From Cynocephalus volans (lineage: Eukaryota > Chordata > Mammalia > Dermoptera > Cynocephalidae): a DNA stretch of 64,000 bases. The notes beneath the pieces are model-generated. The model ran no database searches. It was not told the DNA's origin and saw nothing but the letters and a program-made list of their open reading frames with translations. The translations under genes and the position numbers were made by a program. Positions 35,641 through 48,190 of the stretch are shown in pieces (position 1 is the first letter of the stretch; each line of letters opens with the position of its first letter). Location: the NCBI RefSeq assembly GCF_027409185.1, contig NC_084469.1:100565835-100629834 (forward strand), read 5' to 3'.

Positions 35641-38300
35641 AGCCAATTTGCTTTTCCACTTGGAAATCAAACCCATACTTTGAAGGCTGAGCTCAAAGTC
35701 CAGAAGCCAGGAGACTGGTCATGGGGAGAAATGGCACAGTCACAAGGACAGGAGTTGAAGAGCCCCATGGGTTCCAGGGCACACACCCATGCCATTCTGG
35801 GGTGACGGAGGCCAGGCCCTGGGTCTCATCATGTATAAACTGCCACTGTCAACAGGACCTGCTGCACGGGCCCACACCACAGTCAAATGGGATAACTGAT
35901 GGGACAGACGCTCCTTCAACACTCCATGGCCTCCGCTTCTCCTGTCTGGAGCACTGCCCTTGGGTGCCTGGGTGCAGAGACACCAGACACGCCCTGCCTG
36001 AGGCCATTTGCAGAGCTGGTCCCTGCAGCACACGGCCACAGGCCGCAAGCTCGGCAGGAGCGGGGGCCACACCCCTCATCGGACTCCTGGGGCTCCCTTG
36101 CCTACACCCAAGGCCCTGTCCTGCTGGTGGAGGCTGCTGGGGACCTGCACTCCCTGGCTGCCACCCACAGCAAGCTGCCTGCAAGAGGGGCAAAGCCTAG
36201 GGAGTCGGACGTGGGTGCGGATCCTGGCACGTGACCATGCATGAGCTGCCTAACCCCTGACCCCGTGGCCCTGGCCTCCTCCCAGGAGAAGCAGGCCCAC
36301 CCCAGTGGCTTCTGCATCCTCCTTGCCCTGCCCAGCCCCCCAGCCCTATGAGTGACAGGGATGGCAGAGGGCACTCTGTAACGCAGAAACTTCTAAAACC
36401 AAAGGCAGGGCTGGCAGGTCACAACAGACCCTTAAATGGCGAGAGGGGGCTAACAGGCCCTCATGGACCGCACCTGCTCTCAACCACAGCAAACTGGACG
36501 ACCAGTGGTTCACCCTGGTCTGCGGGAGCGGGACAGAGAAGGACTCCATCCAGTGCGGCTCCTATGCCCAAACTCTGTGATCCCTCATGCGGCTTTAAGT
36601 GACGGTCCTTTACCCTAAGCTCATTCACCTGATTTAACTTATTTTCTAACACTGCGGCCGGCTTCCCTCCTCTTCAGTCGGGCCCGTCCGCTCTGCCGAC
36701 CACATGCCCTGCCTCGTCCACCCGGTCTCTGCATGGCGGCCCCTCCTTGCTGCCCCCTTGCCAGGTCTCAGGCCTCTTGGCAGGGACATCCCACCAGGCA
36801 GGGACCTCCCCAGCAAGTCCTCCTCCCGTGTCACACCTCATCCTCCGACCTCCCCCAGCTGGAAGTGAGCTCTGCAAGGGAGGGGTGGCGTCTAGCTCCC
36901 CACGGCCTCCTGCACAGCAGGGGCTTCAAGAGCACAAACCACAGGATTCTGACCTGCTCCAAACAGCGCTCCAGCCCAGAGGCACTCAGCCCTGGAGGGG
37001 AAGGCGGCTGGGAACGAGCCTGTGTGCTGACGCCAGGGGGCGGCAGTGTTCCCTGTGCCGTGAGCCCTCGAGGATGTGGCCCCAGAAGCCTGATGAACAC
37101 TGACGGTGACACCTGCTCCAGCACAGGGTGGGTGGGGGGCACCGTGGTCAGCTACAAGTGCTGAGGGCCACTGTGTGCCAGGCACTGGTTGGGGATCTGA
37201 GGACACGGAAGAGGCCAGGGTGAACATGGTTGCAGGTCAGGAGTTCTGACCATTGTACATGGTGACAACAACAGTGGAGAATCTCGAGCAGGTGACAGAT
37301 TCAGCGTGCCGTGGGGGGTTCACCTCCTGGTTAAAACCCGTGTGTGGTTCTTCAGGCCTGACCAGGGGCAACTACCAAGGCTCTGCCTGGCTGGCACTTG
37401 GCGGAAGCTGCCCCCGCAGGCCACACCTGGTGTCCAGTGACATGCGCCGTGGCCTCTGAAGTGGGCTGCGGTAGAGAGCTTAGTCCTGACTGGATGCACT
37501 GGCATATTTGAATCCTCAGTCTCTCTATCTGGGGCCTGGGGCCAAGGCCTCCTTGTGGGGCTGGGGAGGACGGGACCATAGCACGCTGTCCCCACCCTGA
37601 CTCAGTACCCAGGATGTTCCTGCCCTGAGCCCTCCGCCACCCCAGGTCCGTAAAACTGCAGGTGCTTTTTGCTCGTGTGCTGTCCCCAGCGGGGAGACCC
37701 TGAGGCACCTGAGCCACCTTCTCTGTCTTTAAGGTGCTCACACCATGGGAGTAAGGGATTTGGCTTAACCCTTTCACTCCCACCCTGTAGCTTCGATCAG
37801 CCACTTTGACACCTGGCAGCTCAGTGCTCTCTCCCAGCTTGGCTGAGCTCCCGACAACGGGGAGATGGGGTGGCCATGGAAAGGTCTGTGGGGACAAGGC
37901 CTCTAAGCATTACGTGACAAGAAGGGGCAGCCCCTCCAGGGCCTGGAGGGAGAACTTCCCGTGAGGAGGGGACGGCCGTGCAAAGGCCCTGGGGTGGGAT
38001 GAGCTGGCAGCAAGGTGTGTGGCCTGGCCAGCGACAGGAGGCAGGAGGCGGCCAGGGCAGCCGGCAGGGGCCCAACCACCCTGCAGTGGCTTCCCGGCCT
38101 GGGCGCACTGAGCGTTTTGCAAAGCAGGCGGATGGTTCCATCCCATCTCCCTGCCAGGAGCTCCCTCTAGTGGGCACCGGTGGTGAGGCAGCCGGCCTGC
38201 TGTCGGGGAGGCGCAGGCGGCCTGGCGGGGCGTGGGGCTGAGCTGCGGGGACTGGGCAGGTCAGGGGACAGAAGCGGGTCCAAAGCAGTCAGCGGGGCGG
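35641..38300. other. NCLN intron, no other gene seen
   Basis: This stretch separates two NCLN exons. I found no further exon, RNA gene or clear repeat, apart from a possible short MIR fragment near 37165-37205. Confidence 0.5.
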
Positions 38301-38740
38301 ACACTCACCTCCACGCTGGTGATGAGCCAGTCGCTCACGGCCTTGCTCTGGACTCCACTGGTGACCATCTGGAAGCCATTGGCAGTGGCCTTGTGGAGCA
38401 GCATTAAGGACGGGAGAGGAACAGGTGAGCCCAAGCCCTAGGGGCTGCGCTCCAGCCACCAGGGTGTTCCCAGACCAGAGCATCCCTCACACCCCAACAC
38501 CCCAGACTCTGGGGATTCAATCACAGAAAACCAATTGGGCAGTGCTCAGATCTGACCACATGGACTCGTATACAACGTGCAGCCGAGTTTCTGCTTGAAA
38601 TCCTTCTTCGGTGTCACCGTGATCCTCTGCTCTTGGGCACTAAACAACAGCCCTGCGCTTTTCATTTGGGCCAGGGACGCCCCCAAAACGCCAGAGTTCA
38701 CCCCAGTTTGAATCTGCACATCTGTTCTTTATGCATTTTT

Positions 38741-38895
38741 TTTTTTGACCGGTAAGGGGATCGCAGCCCTCGGCAGGGTGTCGTCTGCACCACGCTCAGC
38801 CAGTGAGCGCACCGGCCATCCCTATGTAGGATCCGAACCCGCAGCCTCGGCACTATCAGCACCGCACTCTACCGAGTGAGCCAAGGGGCTGGCCC
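38741..38895 (-). mobile_element. CYN-like tRNA-derived SINE, antisense, with target-site duplication
   Basis: Poly-T followed by GACCGGTAAGGGGATCGCAG and, further on, GGATCCGAACCC. Reversed, this gives tRNA-Ile-like A- and B-box sequence. The 15-base TCTTTATGCATTTTT flanks it on both sides (38726-38740 and 38896-38910). Confidence 0.8.
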
Positions 38896-39299
38896 TCTTT
38901 ATGCATTTTTAACACCACAATCAATCGCCTTGGTTAGGTAAGTAAGATATTAATCACTGGGGAAACTCAGGGTAGGGCACCCCCAGGAACTCCTGTAATA
39001 TATCTGCAACTTCTTGTGACCTTCATATATCTCTAAAAAAAAGGGCTATTTTTTAAAAGACAGTCATAATCAATATGTATGAGTTTACATCTCATTTCTC
39101 CACTAACCAAGGTGAAGTCAATACTTCCCCATGCCTTGATAAATGCTACCCTGATATAATTTTTAATGGCCAGATACAATATTCCACCAGATACAATATT
39201 TCCCCTTCCCTGTTCGAGTGGGTATTTAGGTCTTTCCAAAAACTCACTCTTCTATTGCCACAATGAAAATGGCCATTGTCAATACTTCAATCTATACCC

Positions 39300-39480
39300 G
39301 GGGGTTGAACACTTTTTCTGTAGCCGGCCAGACAGTTAATACTTTGGCGCTGTGGGCCAGACAGTCTCTACCATGACTACTCCACTCTAGGGCTGTGGCA
39401 GGAAAGCCGACACTGGCACAGCAGAAAGGACCGGGCGTGGCTGTGCCAATCAAACTTTATTCACAAAAATCGACGCCCCC
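39300..39480. mobile_element. MER5A-like relic
   Basis: GAACACTTTTTCTGTAGCCG, ACCATGACTACTCCACTCTA, GGGCGTGGCTGTGCCAATCA and AACTTTATTCACAAAAAT match the MER5A pattern. Confidence 0.75.
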
Positions 39481-40664
39481 ATAACATGGGAGTTTGCCAA
39501 ATTCCTATCTAGAGTCCCAATGCTTTGGCCATAAGAAAAGAACATTTTTTTTATAGCTCTAACACATACTGCCAAACTGCTTCCCCCAGGAGCTGGGCTG
39601 GGTCTATATACGCCAACAAACCCACTGGCCACGTCCTGTTCTTCAGGGCACTGAGCACTGACTTCCTTGTTTGGACCTGCTATTTCCATAAGTGATAGTG
39701 GCCTTTGGCAGGTCCCTTCTGCTGCATGTCTCTGATTACTTTTGCTGCCTCACTCTCCACAGCGGCCCATTTACCACTTTTCCCCTCAACAAACTGGAGG
39801 CGCTGGGCTCCTGCTCCGGGTTCACACTGCAAGCCCACCGCTGCATCCACTGGGGGAGGAAATGCTTGGTCCTTTTCTCTCAGAATGTCGCTGATCCTCC
39901 CTGAGGGCTCAAGCAAGCTGGGGACACAGAATTTACTTGGCAGGTGGAATGGACAAGAGAGAAAAATGGATAGATGTCTTTGTTTTTCGTAAACCACATG
40001 AGAATCTGGGAAATGTCTCCTCTAAATTACCGGTTCTGAACTTTTGTGCCTACAGGAATCAGTGGCAGGGTGGAGGAGCAAGGGCTGTAAAAATGCAGAG
40101 TTCCAGGTCCCAGCCCCCAGCCTGACATGATGACACAGCAGGTCCGAGGCAGGGCCCAGAGATCTCCACCACGAAACACAGGTGATGGGATGCCACACAC
40201 TCTGAGTGACACAGTGAGACATGGCTTTTGGGACACTGGGTGACTATGGTTCTTGGCACAGGAAATCTCCCTGACACCCGTCACCCTGTCCCTGCAGCCC
40301 ACCTTCCGTGGCTGAGGCAGAGCCCTGGGAGGCAGAAGCAGCCTGGGTCTGCTCATAGATGGACAGCAGGGCCTCATCTTCCACGGCAAAGTACACGGGC
40401 ACAGTGGTCTCCATGACCAGCTTCTCAGGCTCCATCTCCGTGAATTGCTGCGGACAAGACACTCATTTAGGACAGGGCACAGGAGGGCAGGGCGCCCCCC
40501 AGCTGTCCTTGGAGGGCAGGCAGGCCCCAGTGAACCACCCAGCACTAAGTCAGCCTCAGGAGAGTGTGAGCTTCCCCCACCCCAAGCCCGTCATCTGCAA
40601 GAACATCCCCACCCGGGGTCTCCTGTCCGATCCTGTCAGCCTGTTCATTCAGAGCAGCCTCTCT

Positions 40665-40780
40665 CCCGCCTGGCACCATTGACATTTGGGCCAGCTCCTT
40701 CTATGTGGTGGGTGTCCTGGGTACTGCAGGTGCTGAGCAGCATCCCTGGCCTTTACCCACTCTATGCCAGAGCACCCTGT
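40665..40780 (+). mobile_element. MER20-like relic
   Basis: GGCACCATTGACATTTGGGC and TGAGCAGCATCCCTGGCC follow the sense MER20 pattern. Confidence 0.7.
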
Positions 40781-41195
40781 ATTAGTCTGTTTGTGTTGCT
40801 TATAACAGAATACACAGAACTGGGTGATTTATAAAGAAAAATGAAATTTATTGCTTGCAGTTTCTGAGGCTTGGAAGTCCAAAGTCCATCTGGTGATGGT
40901 GACAGCAACCCAGGGGTCTCATGTTGCAAGATGGTGGAAGCAGAGAGAGCAAAAGACAGACTCTCCTCTTCTTTTAAAGCCCTCAGAACCACGCCCGTGA
41001 CCACCATTCTTAATCTGTTCACTACTGCATGGTCCTGCAACCCAATCCCATCTTCAAGCCTCCACCTTTCAATTACCCTACTAGGATTTCCCACCCTCCT
41101 AACAGTCACAGTGGGGGCTAAGTTTCTAATACATAAAACATGGGGGACACAATTCAAGCTTCAGGGAGTTTTGGGAGGACATAATCCACTACACA
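40781..41195 (-). mobile_element. MaLR LTR, antisense
   Basis: It runs from TATTAGTCTGTTTGTGTTGC through GAACTGGGTGATTTATAAAG to CATAATCCACTACACAC, a full antisense MST/MLT1-type LTR. It sits in the NCLN intron. Confidence 0.75.
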
Positions 41196-41284
41196 CTCCC
41201 TCCCCAAATACCTCTCTGGGGACAAAATTTCCTCCTGAAGAGGACCAGTGATGATAGGGAACAACCATCCCACTTTCTGAAGGG

Positions 41285-41340
41285 CTCAGAGAGGTCAAGC
41301 GACCTGCCCAAGGTCACACAGCTGACATCAAATCCAACAG
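41285..41340 (+). repeat. MIR fragment
   Basis: AGAGAGGTCAAGCGACCTGC and CCAAGGTCACACAGCTGACA are the MIR core. Confidence 0.65.
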
Positions 41341-41879
41341 GAGCTTCTGGACCTGTGCCAGGGGGTCCCCAGCCTGTGTGGGGAAGGGGCAGGGGCTCAC
41401 CTGGATAACATCCTGGGGCACGGAGGCCATGGCCTGTGGCACGATGATGACGAGGGGACCTGCCGACTGCCACAGGGCCTTCCGGTACTGCTCATAGAAG
41501 TCCACCAGCCGCATGAGGACACGGCGCCAGCTCAGCACGCCCGCATCTATGGTGCGCGCCTCCGTGTTGAGCACCGTGTTCCAAGTGCCTGTGTGGAAGG
41601 GCAGAGTCACCCTGGGCAGATGGGCAGGCCAGGCAGGGAGGGGCAGATCCGGGACCGGGCATCCATCCAGATCCGGCCCCAGCCCCGGATCGAGACATGG
41701 GCCTTCCCTGGACACGGGGCCCTCACCTGGGGGACCACCAACTTGGGAACCTCCCAGGTGATCCCAGCCTGTCACCTTCACATCCTGTTACAGCCCACAC
41801 ACCCCACTGCCCATGGGTCTAATGACACTTTAATCCTGAGGAGTCATAGACCCATGCAAAAGTTTGCCTGTAATCCTAT

Positions 41880-42015
41880 ACCAGGGCTGCAAACTTTCTC
41901 TGCGAAGGGTCAGAGAGCAAATATCTCCAGCTTTGCAGGACACCAGCAGCCACAGACAGCAGGTCAACTGACAGGTGTGGCCGTGTGCCAGCAGCACCTG
42001 ATTTATAAAGACAGG
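41880..42015. mobile_element. MER5-like relic
   Basis: GGGCTGCAAACTTTCTCTGC, GGTGTGGCCGTG and ATTTATAAAGACAGG fit a degraded MER5 element. Confidence 0.5.
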
Positions 42016-42265
42016 AGAGTGCTGGACTTGCCCCCAAGCTGCACTTACTCTGTGACCCTTGTTCTAGAGTGTTCTCAGCCTGAAGCCTGCTTCTGGACCC
42101 CAGGTTAAAATCCCTGCACTAAGCAGCCACATCACAATGGAGCCCCCTTGGACCTGTTCTCGCTGACACCGCCCTAATGACCTTGGAAATTGAAGTTTTC
42201 TTGAAACCCAGTGGTGGCACAAGCCCAGTAGCCCCCGCTGTGATGTGTCTCTGGGGCGGGGATCG

Positions 42266-42510
42266 CTGGTCAAGCATGAAAGACTGGCAAATCCACTCGT
42301 GACCTTTGGAGGCTTCAGCTTTCAAATGTGGCAAAAAATCTTGAGGGACCAATCAGCAGGCCTGTCCCTCTGGGGAAACATTATCTCCCAGGCGCTTTGA
42401 GACTCAGGCAGATTTTACTTTGAGTTTTAGGCACACTTTGCCCGGCTCCTCAGTCCTCCATGTTCATCCCCAGAACACAGACGATGTCCTGTGGAAAACA
42501 CCGACCGTGT
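42266..42510 (+). repeat. Paralogue of an array-unit segment, lacking the MaLR LTR
   Basis: TCAAGCATGAAAGACT through GTCCTGTGGAAAACACC matches 11373-11990 of the unit (about 85-90% by eye). The 377 bp LTR at 11461-11837 is replaced here by about 16 bases. Confidence 0.75.
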
Positions 42511-42582
42511 CAGTGCTTATTGATTTGTGTGATTTCTCACCCCAGCACCAGTCCTGAGGGACCAACCAATACTTCCCCGGTT

Positions 42583-42678
42583 TCTCTGTCCCCAACATGG
42601 GCCAAGTGTGATCATCTCTGTCCCCCACATGGGCCAAGTGCGATCATCTCTGTCCCCCACGTGGCCCAAGTGTGATCA
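42583..42678 (+). repeat. Three tandem 32 bp repeats
   Basis: Three units of 32 bp, each beginning TCTCTGTCCCC and ending with a GATCAT word, with one to three differences between them. Confidence 0.85.
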
Positions 42679-43144
42679 TTGTAGCTTTCTCTTGGTGGAA
42701 TCAGAGTCACAGAGCCACTAGAAGGAAGTACTAAGAGAACAAGAGGCCCACCATAAAAATTAGACCTTATACAAATGTGTTAAGATCGAGAGAGGGGAGT
42801 CAGAACATCCGAGACTGCAATCGTGACAGTCTGAGTCACTGGTCTGAGGGCGAGTAGGGTTTGCAGGAAAATTCATGCCATGGGTGTCTCGCCACACAGG
42901 TGTATCCTTGATCATCAGTCCCCGCTGAGAATTAGCAAACACCCTGCCCTAGAAATCTCCCTCTCTGAAATTCCAATTCATGTAATTATTGTTTCCACAA
43001 GTCTATTATGCCCTCTGGTTTACACAACGATACGTGCTTTGCTTTTTTGTTTAATCAGACATCAGTCCTGAAGCTCTTTTAATTTCCAATAGGTGACTTC
43101 CTTAATTTTTATAAAAGTGAATATGTTTGTGTAACTGGCCATAA

Positions 43145-43460
43145 CCTGGGTTGCTCATAAACAACAGAAATTCATTGCTCACAGTTCTAGAGGCTGGAAG
43201 TCCAAGATCGAGGCATGGCAGATTTGGTGTCCGGCAAAGACTCACTCTCTGCTTCGTAGGCAGTGCCTTCCTGCTGCGTCCTCACACGGCCAACTGGAAA
43301 ACAAGCTCCCTCAGCATCCTTTATATGGGCACTAATCCCATGATGAGGGCCCCACCCTCATGACCTGCTCACCTCCCAAAGGTCCCACCTCCTAAGACTA
43401 TCGCCTGGGGGATTAGGTTTCAACATATGAAGTTTTGGGGACACAAACATTCAGATGGTA
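43145..43460 (-). mobile_element. MLT1-type MaLR LTR, antisense
   Basis: CATAAACAACAGAAATTCAT, TCTAGAGGCTGGAAGTCCAA, CACCCTCATGACCTGCTCAC and GGGGACACAAACATTCAGA give the antisense MLT1 pattern. Confidence 0.75.
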
Positions 43461-44132
43461 GCAGTTGTCCCTATGGAAGTGTTCCAGGACAGGGTACGGG
43501 CCAGTGGGAGCTGTTTGGGGGCCGAGCTGTGGGATGCTGGCCCATCCTCCTCCTGAGGCCTGGAGAGAGGGGCTTCCATATTATTCCATGCTGCAGGGGT
43601 GGCTGGTGCCAGAGTGGACTCCTTGCCTGTCTGAAGGGGTCCGGGAGGTTCTGAAAGCCTGACCCCGTGACCTGGGTGCTGCTGGGGTCAGCCCTGAGTC
43701 CGCCTGAGAAGCCAACTCTTCTAGGGTGCAACTGGGTTTAGGTCAACATTCACTGGGTGCTTGCCAGTGTCAGCTCTGTCCCAGGTGCTGGCCATACCCA
43801 GGGGCAAGGGCGTGTCTGTTGGGCTAACAATGCTGTCCCCAGTGCCTGGACAGATGTCCACACAGTGTGAGCACACAGCCAGGGCCACAGGCTTGACATT
43901 GAGACGATTTTGGAGGACCTCTTTAAGTAAAAGAATGCAAAATGTTTTCTTTTTAAACTAGGTTCAAAATAAATTATAAGAGTGAGAAATCATCACACAT
44001 TGCAAGGGAGGCTAGGAGGGCATTGTGGGGCTGGAGTCATGCTGGGAGAACCGGTGGGTGCATGTGACTTAATTCACGTTAACTAAATAGAAAGTTAAAG
44101 GCCCTCTCCTCCCTATCTGCTGGGTGGGCGTG

Positions 44133-46105
44133 ATGGCCATGGTGATGGTGGCGATGGTGGCAGCAGGTTCCTCAGCTGCTGGGCTGGTCTCGGAGCTGGG
44201 GCTTCTTGAGCTACCGTCCTTCGAGCCCCTGCCTCTGGGCCTCAGCCCGAGGTGGCAGCCGAGGCTTCTCGTGCATGAAGGGCTGAGGCTGCAGGGTCCC
44301 CAGCAGATGCTGCTTGAACTCCTGGCCAGATTGATGCAGCCAGACGTGCGACCCCACGGGCCAGGTCCTGGTCAAGGCCAGGAAGAGGTTGCCCAGGAAG
44401 CCGACCTGCCAGCCCGGCCTTCCCAGCCCCGAGCACTGGGATGGACTCGTGCATCACCCCTGAGGCAGGGGGGCCATCCTGGTGCAGTCCACAGACTTCT
44501 TTGGCCCCCTGGTAGAAGATCCTGACATGATGCGGAGCAGAGCTGTGCCAGCGTGCTGAGCAGCCTCTCGCCATGGGCATTACTGATGTGACACGTGCTG
44601 ACGGTGCTCAGCATGAGCCAGGGTCTGAGTGATGAGGAGCGAGAGGAGGTAACACACTCATGGTCAAGGGCTTTTGAGATGCTGCCAAGGAAGGAGGGAC
44701 TACAGTGACCAGTGGACAAGGTGGTCAACCCCTGGGCCATCATCAGCGGAGCTGCCACATGGTGCTTTAGCCACGTGAATTCATAAGGCCTGACGGTGCT
44801 GTTGCTGGGGACATGCTTGTGTTAACCAAGCCCTTAGGAACCCAGGTTGTGGTCAGCATCCACCAATGGTGGATGGTCCTGGATGAAATGACATAAGGTG
44901 AAGACGGTGGTCTCCAGGGAAGAGGTGGAGCTGGCCTCTCAGGGAGGCCCCTAAGCTGAGCTGCTGCTGGATGAATGCCCACGTTTAATGCCAACATGGC
45001 CACAGATGTCACAGGCTTTGGCATTCTAGGACACTCTCAGAACCTGGAGAAACAACAAAGAAATGAGGTATTCCCTGTCATTCATGACCTGCCGATCCTT
45101 GCCAGGATGGCTGCCATCGGCAAGGCCAGGGTGGTTTGGACTTCTTGAAGGAACCTCAGCCGAAACCTCTGGGGATTACTGATTCATCTGCCAAGAGAAC
45201 AGGTGACTCATGTTCGCTCTGAAATTGAATCTTCCAAGTATGGAGAGGGTCACCAAGCATGGGTTGTGGGCATTGTGGAAAGGAAGCCGGACAGCCCAGA
45301 TCGCTGACGATCCTCGAGTCACCCAGGTCCTACCACTGGGGCCACCGCTATGGCTCTTGCTTCTGACAATCCAGCACCTCCTCTCAGCCTAGCTCGTGAG
45401 ATGGAATAGCCAAAGTTGTTTGGACCTGAGAGCTTTTGCACGCAACCATGAACGATTCTCAAGAGCTGACTTCAAGAAATTTCCAGAGAAGGCTGCATGC
45501 ATGGTGGTTCCAGCTGCCCTTTTTAGGTGGATTGAATCAGCCTATCAAATGCTGCCTCTGCACATTCCAAGGCCAGAAGTAACATCCGGACATTGGGGGG
45601 TGTTTGCTAGTCTCTTGGGCAGGAGTGGAAAAACCTGTTTCCTCCATGCAAAGCAAGATGAGGCTCTTCCAGTATGAGGGGTTTTTCTTTGCACTGGGTG
45701 ATTCCTTTCTGCACAGGGAATGAGATTATTCGTTAAAATTACACACACGCAGAAAATGGCAAAATGAAAACAACTTAGATCAGAAGCAAATGAGTTTGGA
45801 CCAATACCGTTGATAAATCTAAATTGTTAATAGAGATCTTAAGTTGCAATGTCAAATTCTTTATTAGGTTTTTCTGAAGTACTGGCTCTTTCCTGCTATG
45901 GACAAGAATTGAGCAGTTTGTCCAACGACTGGGAAAAGAACACCTGCCATGGTCTGACGTGATCTCTGCTCACAATGTCTCTCCCTCTAAACCCCATCAA
46001 GTTCTGCAAGAGGCAGAGCAAGCCCCAGAGGCCAGGTCCTGGTGGTCATTGAGATGTTAAATCTTGTGCTGAAAATTCCTGGTGACTTAATCAATAAACA
46101 GTGAT
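44133..46105 (+). pseudogene. SEPHS2: SEPHS2 (selenophosphate synthetase 2) pseudogene
   Basis: SEPHS2 makes selenophosphate from selenide and ATP for selenocysteine synthesis and is itself a selenoprotein. Recognisable pieces in order: FEPLPLGLSP; GFSCMKG-TGA-GCRVP, the catalytic Sec position (TGA 44284-44286); [24 protein letters not shown] near 44815; [18 protein letters not shown] near 45020; SAETSGGLL; and [17 protein letters not shown] near 45230-45280. These lie in different frames with several indels and stops, so no protein is possible. The CDS-like part ends near 45392. A 3' region follows, with AATAAA near 46092 and A-rich sequence. The functional mammalian gene is intronless, so this could be a retrocopy or a DNA duplicate. 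Confidence 0.9.
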
Positions 46106-48190
46106 TTCTAGCTAAATAAATAAAAGAGACTTTGCTGGAAAATAAATGAATAAATAAAAAATAAAAGCTTTGCAGGTCGTAACATCATAGGGTATAGGAA
46201 GACGGTGCAGTCCTTATCACTTAGTGGACTGAGGTCTCTGTGGTGCTTTTACACAGATGGCTTCTGGTCCCTCCTCTTCCGCCTCTGTTGCCACCTTTAC
46301 TCAGGTACTTCCAGCGCTGGGCTCAGCGGGGACCATTAGTCCATGGCACAATCCAGTGAGCATTGCAGCCTCGGGGTGCCCAGTGAGGAGCATGGTGGCC
46401 AACAGGGGCCCTGGAACCATCCCAAGGTGTCTCTGTGTGGAAGGGACTGTGACCACATAAATACAGCCTGCCAAAGCCAAACCCAAGTGTCCCCACCTCA
46501 ACATCCTGCTAGCCACATCCCAAGGCACCTGCAGTGACCCCATCCCACATGAAGGAAGTGTTCTGGAGGTAAGTGTGGTCAGGATTTCTCATGTTTGCAA
46601 ACTTTACCAAAACCTATGACCGTGAGCATCAATAGGCTCCTCCCAGAGTCTTGATGGGACCTGTGGAAGCCAGGGTCCCAGAAACTTTAGCTTCCTTAGC
46701 TTACTGTCGAGCCACACTGGTAAGTATTTGTTGTAAGTATTTGTTGAACTGAGTAAAAGACATGGGCCCAGCCCTTGAAGAGCTCACGTCAAAGGGCAGA
46801 GACCCAACCTGAGGACCCCGGGCATTTTGTCCAACCTGGATTCCTGAGTCCACCTGATGGTTGCCTGAGCAGCGGGGACCCTGGAGCTGACCTGCCTGGG
46901 ACACGTCTTCACACTCAGGTGCCTGGGCCCAAAGGCTTCCAGCTGGGAGCAGGACCCCGTCCCTCCTTTCCGGAGCAGTGTGGAGGTTATCAAAGAGGGT
47001 GGGGCAGGTCTGTTCAGAGACTTGGTGGAATCTGGAGGCCCAGGTTCCTGAGCTCTGATTGGAAACCAGAGCCCTGTGGGACAGGGAAGGTTTTTCATGG
47101 ACTCCTGGGGTGGGTGTGGGGGCCAAAGTCCTTGTGCAGGTGGAATCATGATTTAACATGCAGCTGGGGGGAGAAGAGGGAGTGGATGGGTTGGGTGAGC
47201 CTGAGAGAGTGGAGCCACCGGTCCATGCAGCAGGCTTCCCCTCCAGCAGGAGGCTCTGCCTGTGTCGTCCAGTGGTCTGACCTGCAAGCCGGGAGGTGGG
47301 CAATGTCAGGCACTTCTTTAGAAATCAACATGCTTCCTCCCAGGAGAGAGGTGGCCCTGGATGTTTTCTTTGGTTTTGGTCTATTCTCTGGGGGCCTGGA
47401 GCCCAGACTGCATTGGTGTGCCCACCCCGCCCCCGACCCCGGCCTGTTCTCCCCCAGTCCACCCCACATCACGGCTCTGCAGAGAGAGGCCTTGTCTTCC
47501 CCAGGGATCCTGGTGGGCTGCAGAGCCTGGACTGCATCTGCCACCTGCACACATTGCTCCGGCCTGGCTGTACGAGCTTCTCGTGGAGCTGCGAGCGAGC
47601 TGTGCCATCTGGGACTTGGCTGTGCCGCCTGGTTGCTGCTGGGCCTTGGTCTCCCCTGTGCTCAAGCCACATGACTGCTGGTCAGGGAAGCCTGCTCAGT
47701 GCCCAGGAACACCATGCCTCTGGGGCGCAGTAAGTTATAATTCTGTTAAGGACCCGGTGTTATGAGTTCTGTGCGTTGAAACCAACACTGAGAGCAGTAT
47801 CCACACAGCTCACACGCCTGGCTGGGAGTGATGTAGATGGCATCCTGGATGCCTTAGTCTCCCACATGGTGACATGTTTATGTGACAACCTTGTAACCCA
47901 GCGTCCAGGCACTCATGCTGCTCAAAGGTGTGAAACAGGAGGAGAGTCGGTCATAACCCTTTGCTCTGAGTTTCTGTTCTTGCAGGAGGCGGCAGGAAGT
48001 TGTAAACCAGGAAATGCCAGACAGCCCTGAAAATATAAAGGCTGAAACTGAAATACGGGCCCCAGACATGAACTTTGGTGAATCTCCACCCAAAGAGGAG
48101 CTGGGATCTCCACACCCACCCGCCCCTGCTTTATGTCATGGGTCATCCATGGCAAGAAATCTCAATTTGTCATCTTTAGACTGGAACCTG
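46106..48190. other. No supported gene
   Basis: (AAAT)-rich sequence to about 46170, then unique sequence. Open frames here are short and overlap on both strands. Nothing is recognisable, although an AGATGG start after a CACAG-type acceptor near 46255 and a GTAAGTG donor near 46570 are exon-like by chance or by relic. Confidence 0.4.

Larger units (their letters stand above)
34948..41588 (-). pseudogene. NCLN: Partial NCLN (nicalin) gene copy, four exons
   Basis: Minus-strand exons in gene order: 41588-41401 (63 codons, ...NTVLNTEART), 40447-40303 (QFTEMEPEKLVMETT...), 38403-38309 (VLLHKATANGFQMVTSGVQ..., ending SVE) and 35028-34948 (GRLTGLGGEDLPT...). Phases join correctly and the translation follows nicalin closely. 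Signs of decay: the acceptor of the third exon reads AA instead of AG (38404-38405); R-to-W changes typical of CpG loss occur at three places in the first exon; one residue is lost in the DFSYEQ-type segment (DFYEQY). No exon 1 was found to the right. All later exons, covering most of the lumenal domain and the membrane anchor, are absent because the golgin unit begins there. I infer a truncated duplicate that cannot make nicalin. Confidence 0.85.

Noticed and set aside
34948-41588. Functional NCLN gene
   Set aside because: A broken acceptor, missing exon 1 and missing downstream exons rule out nicalin, even though four exons translate well.
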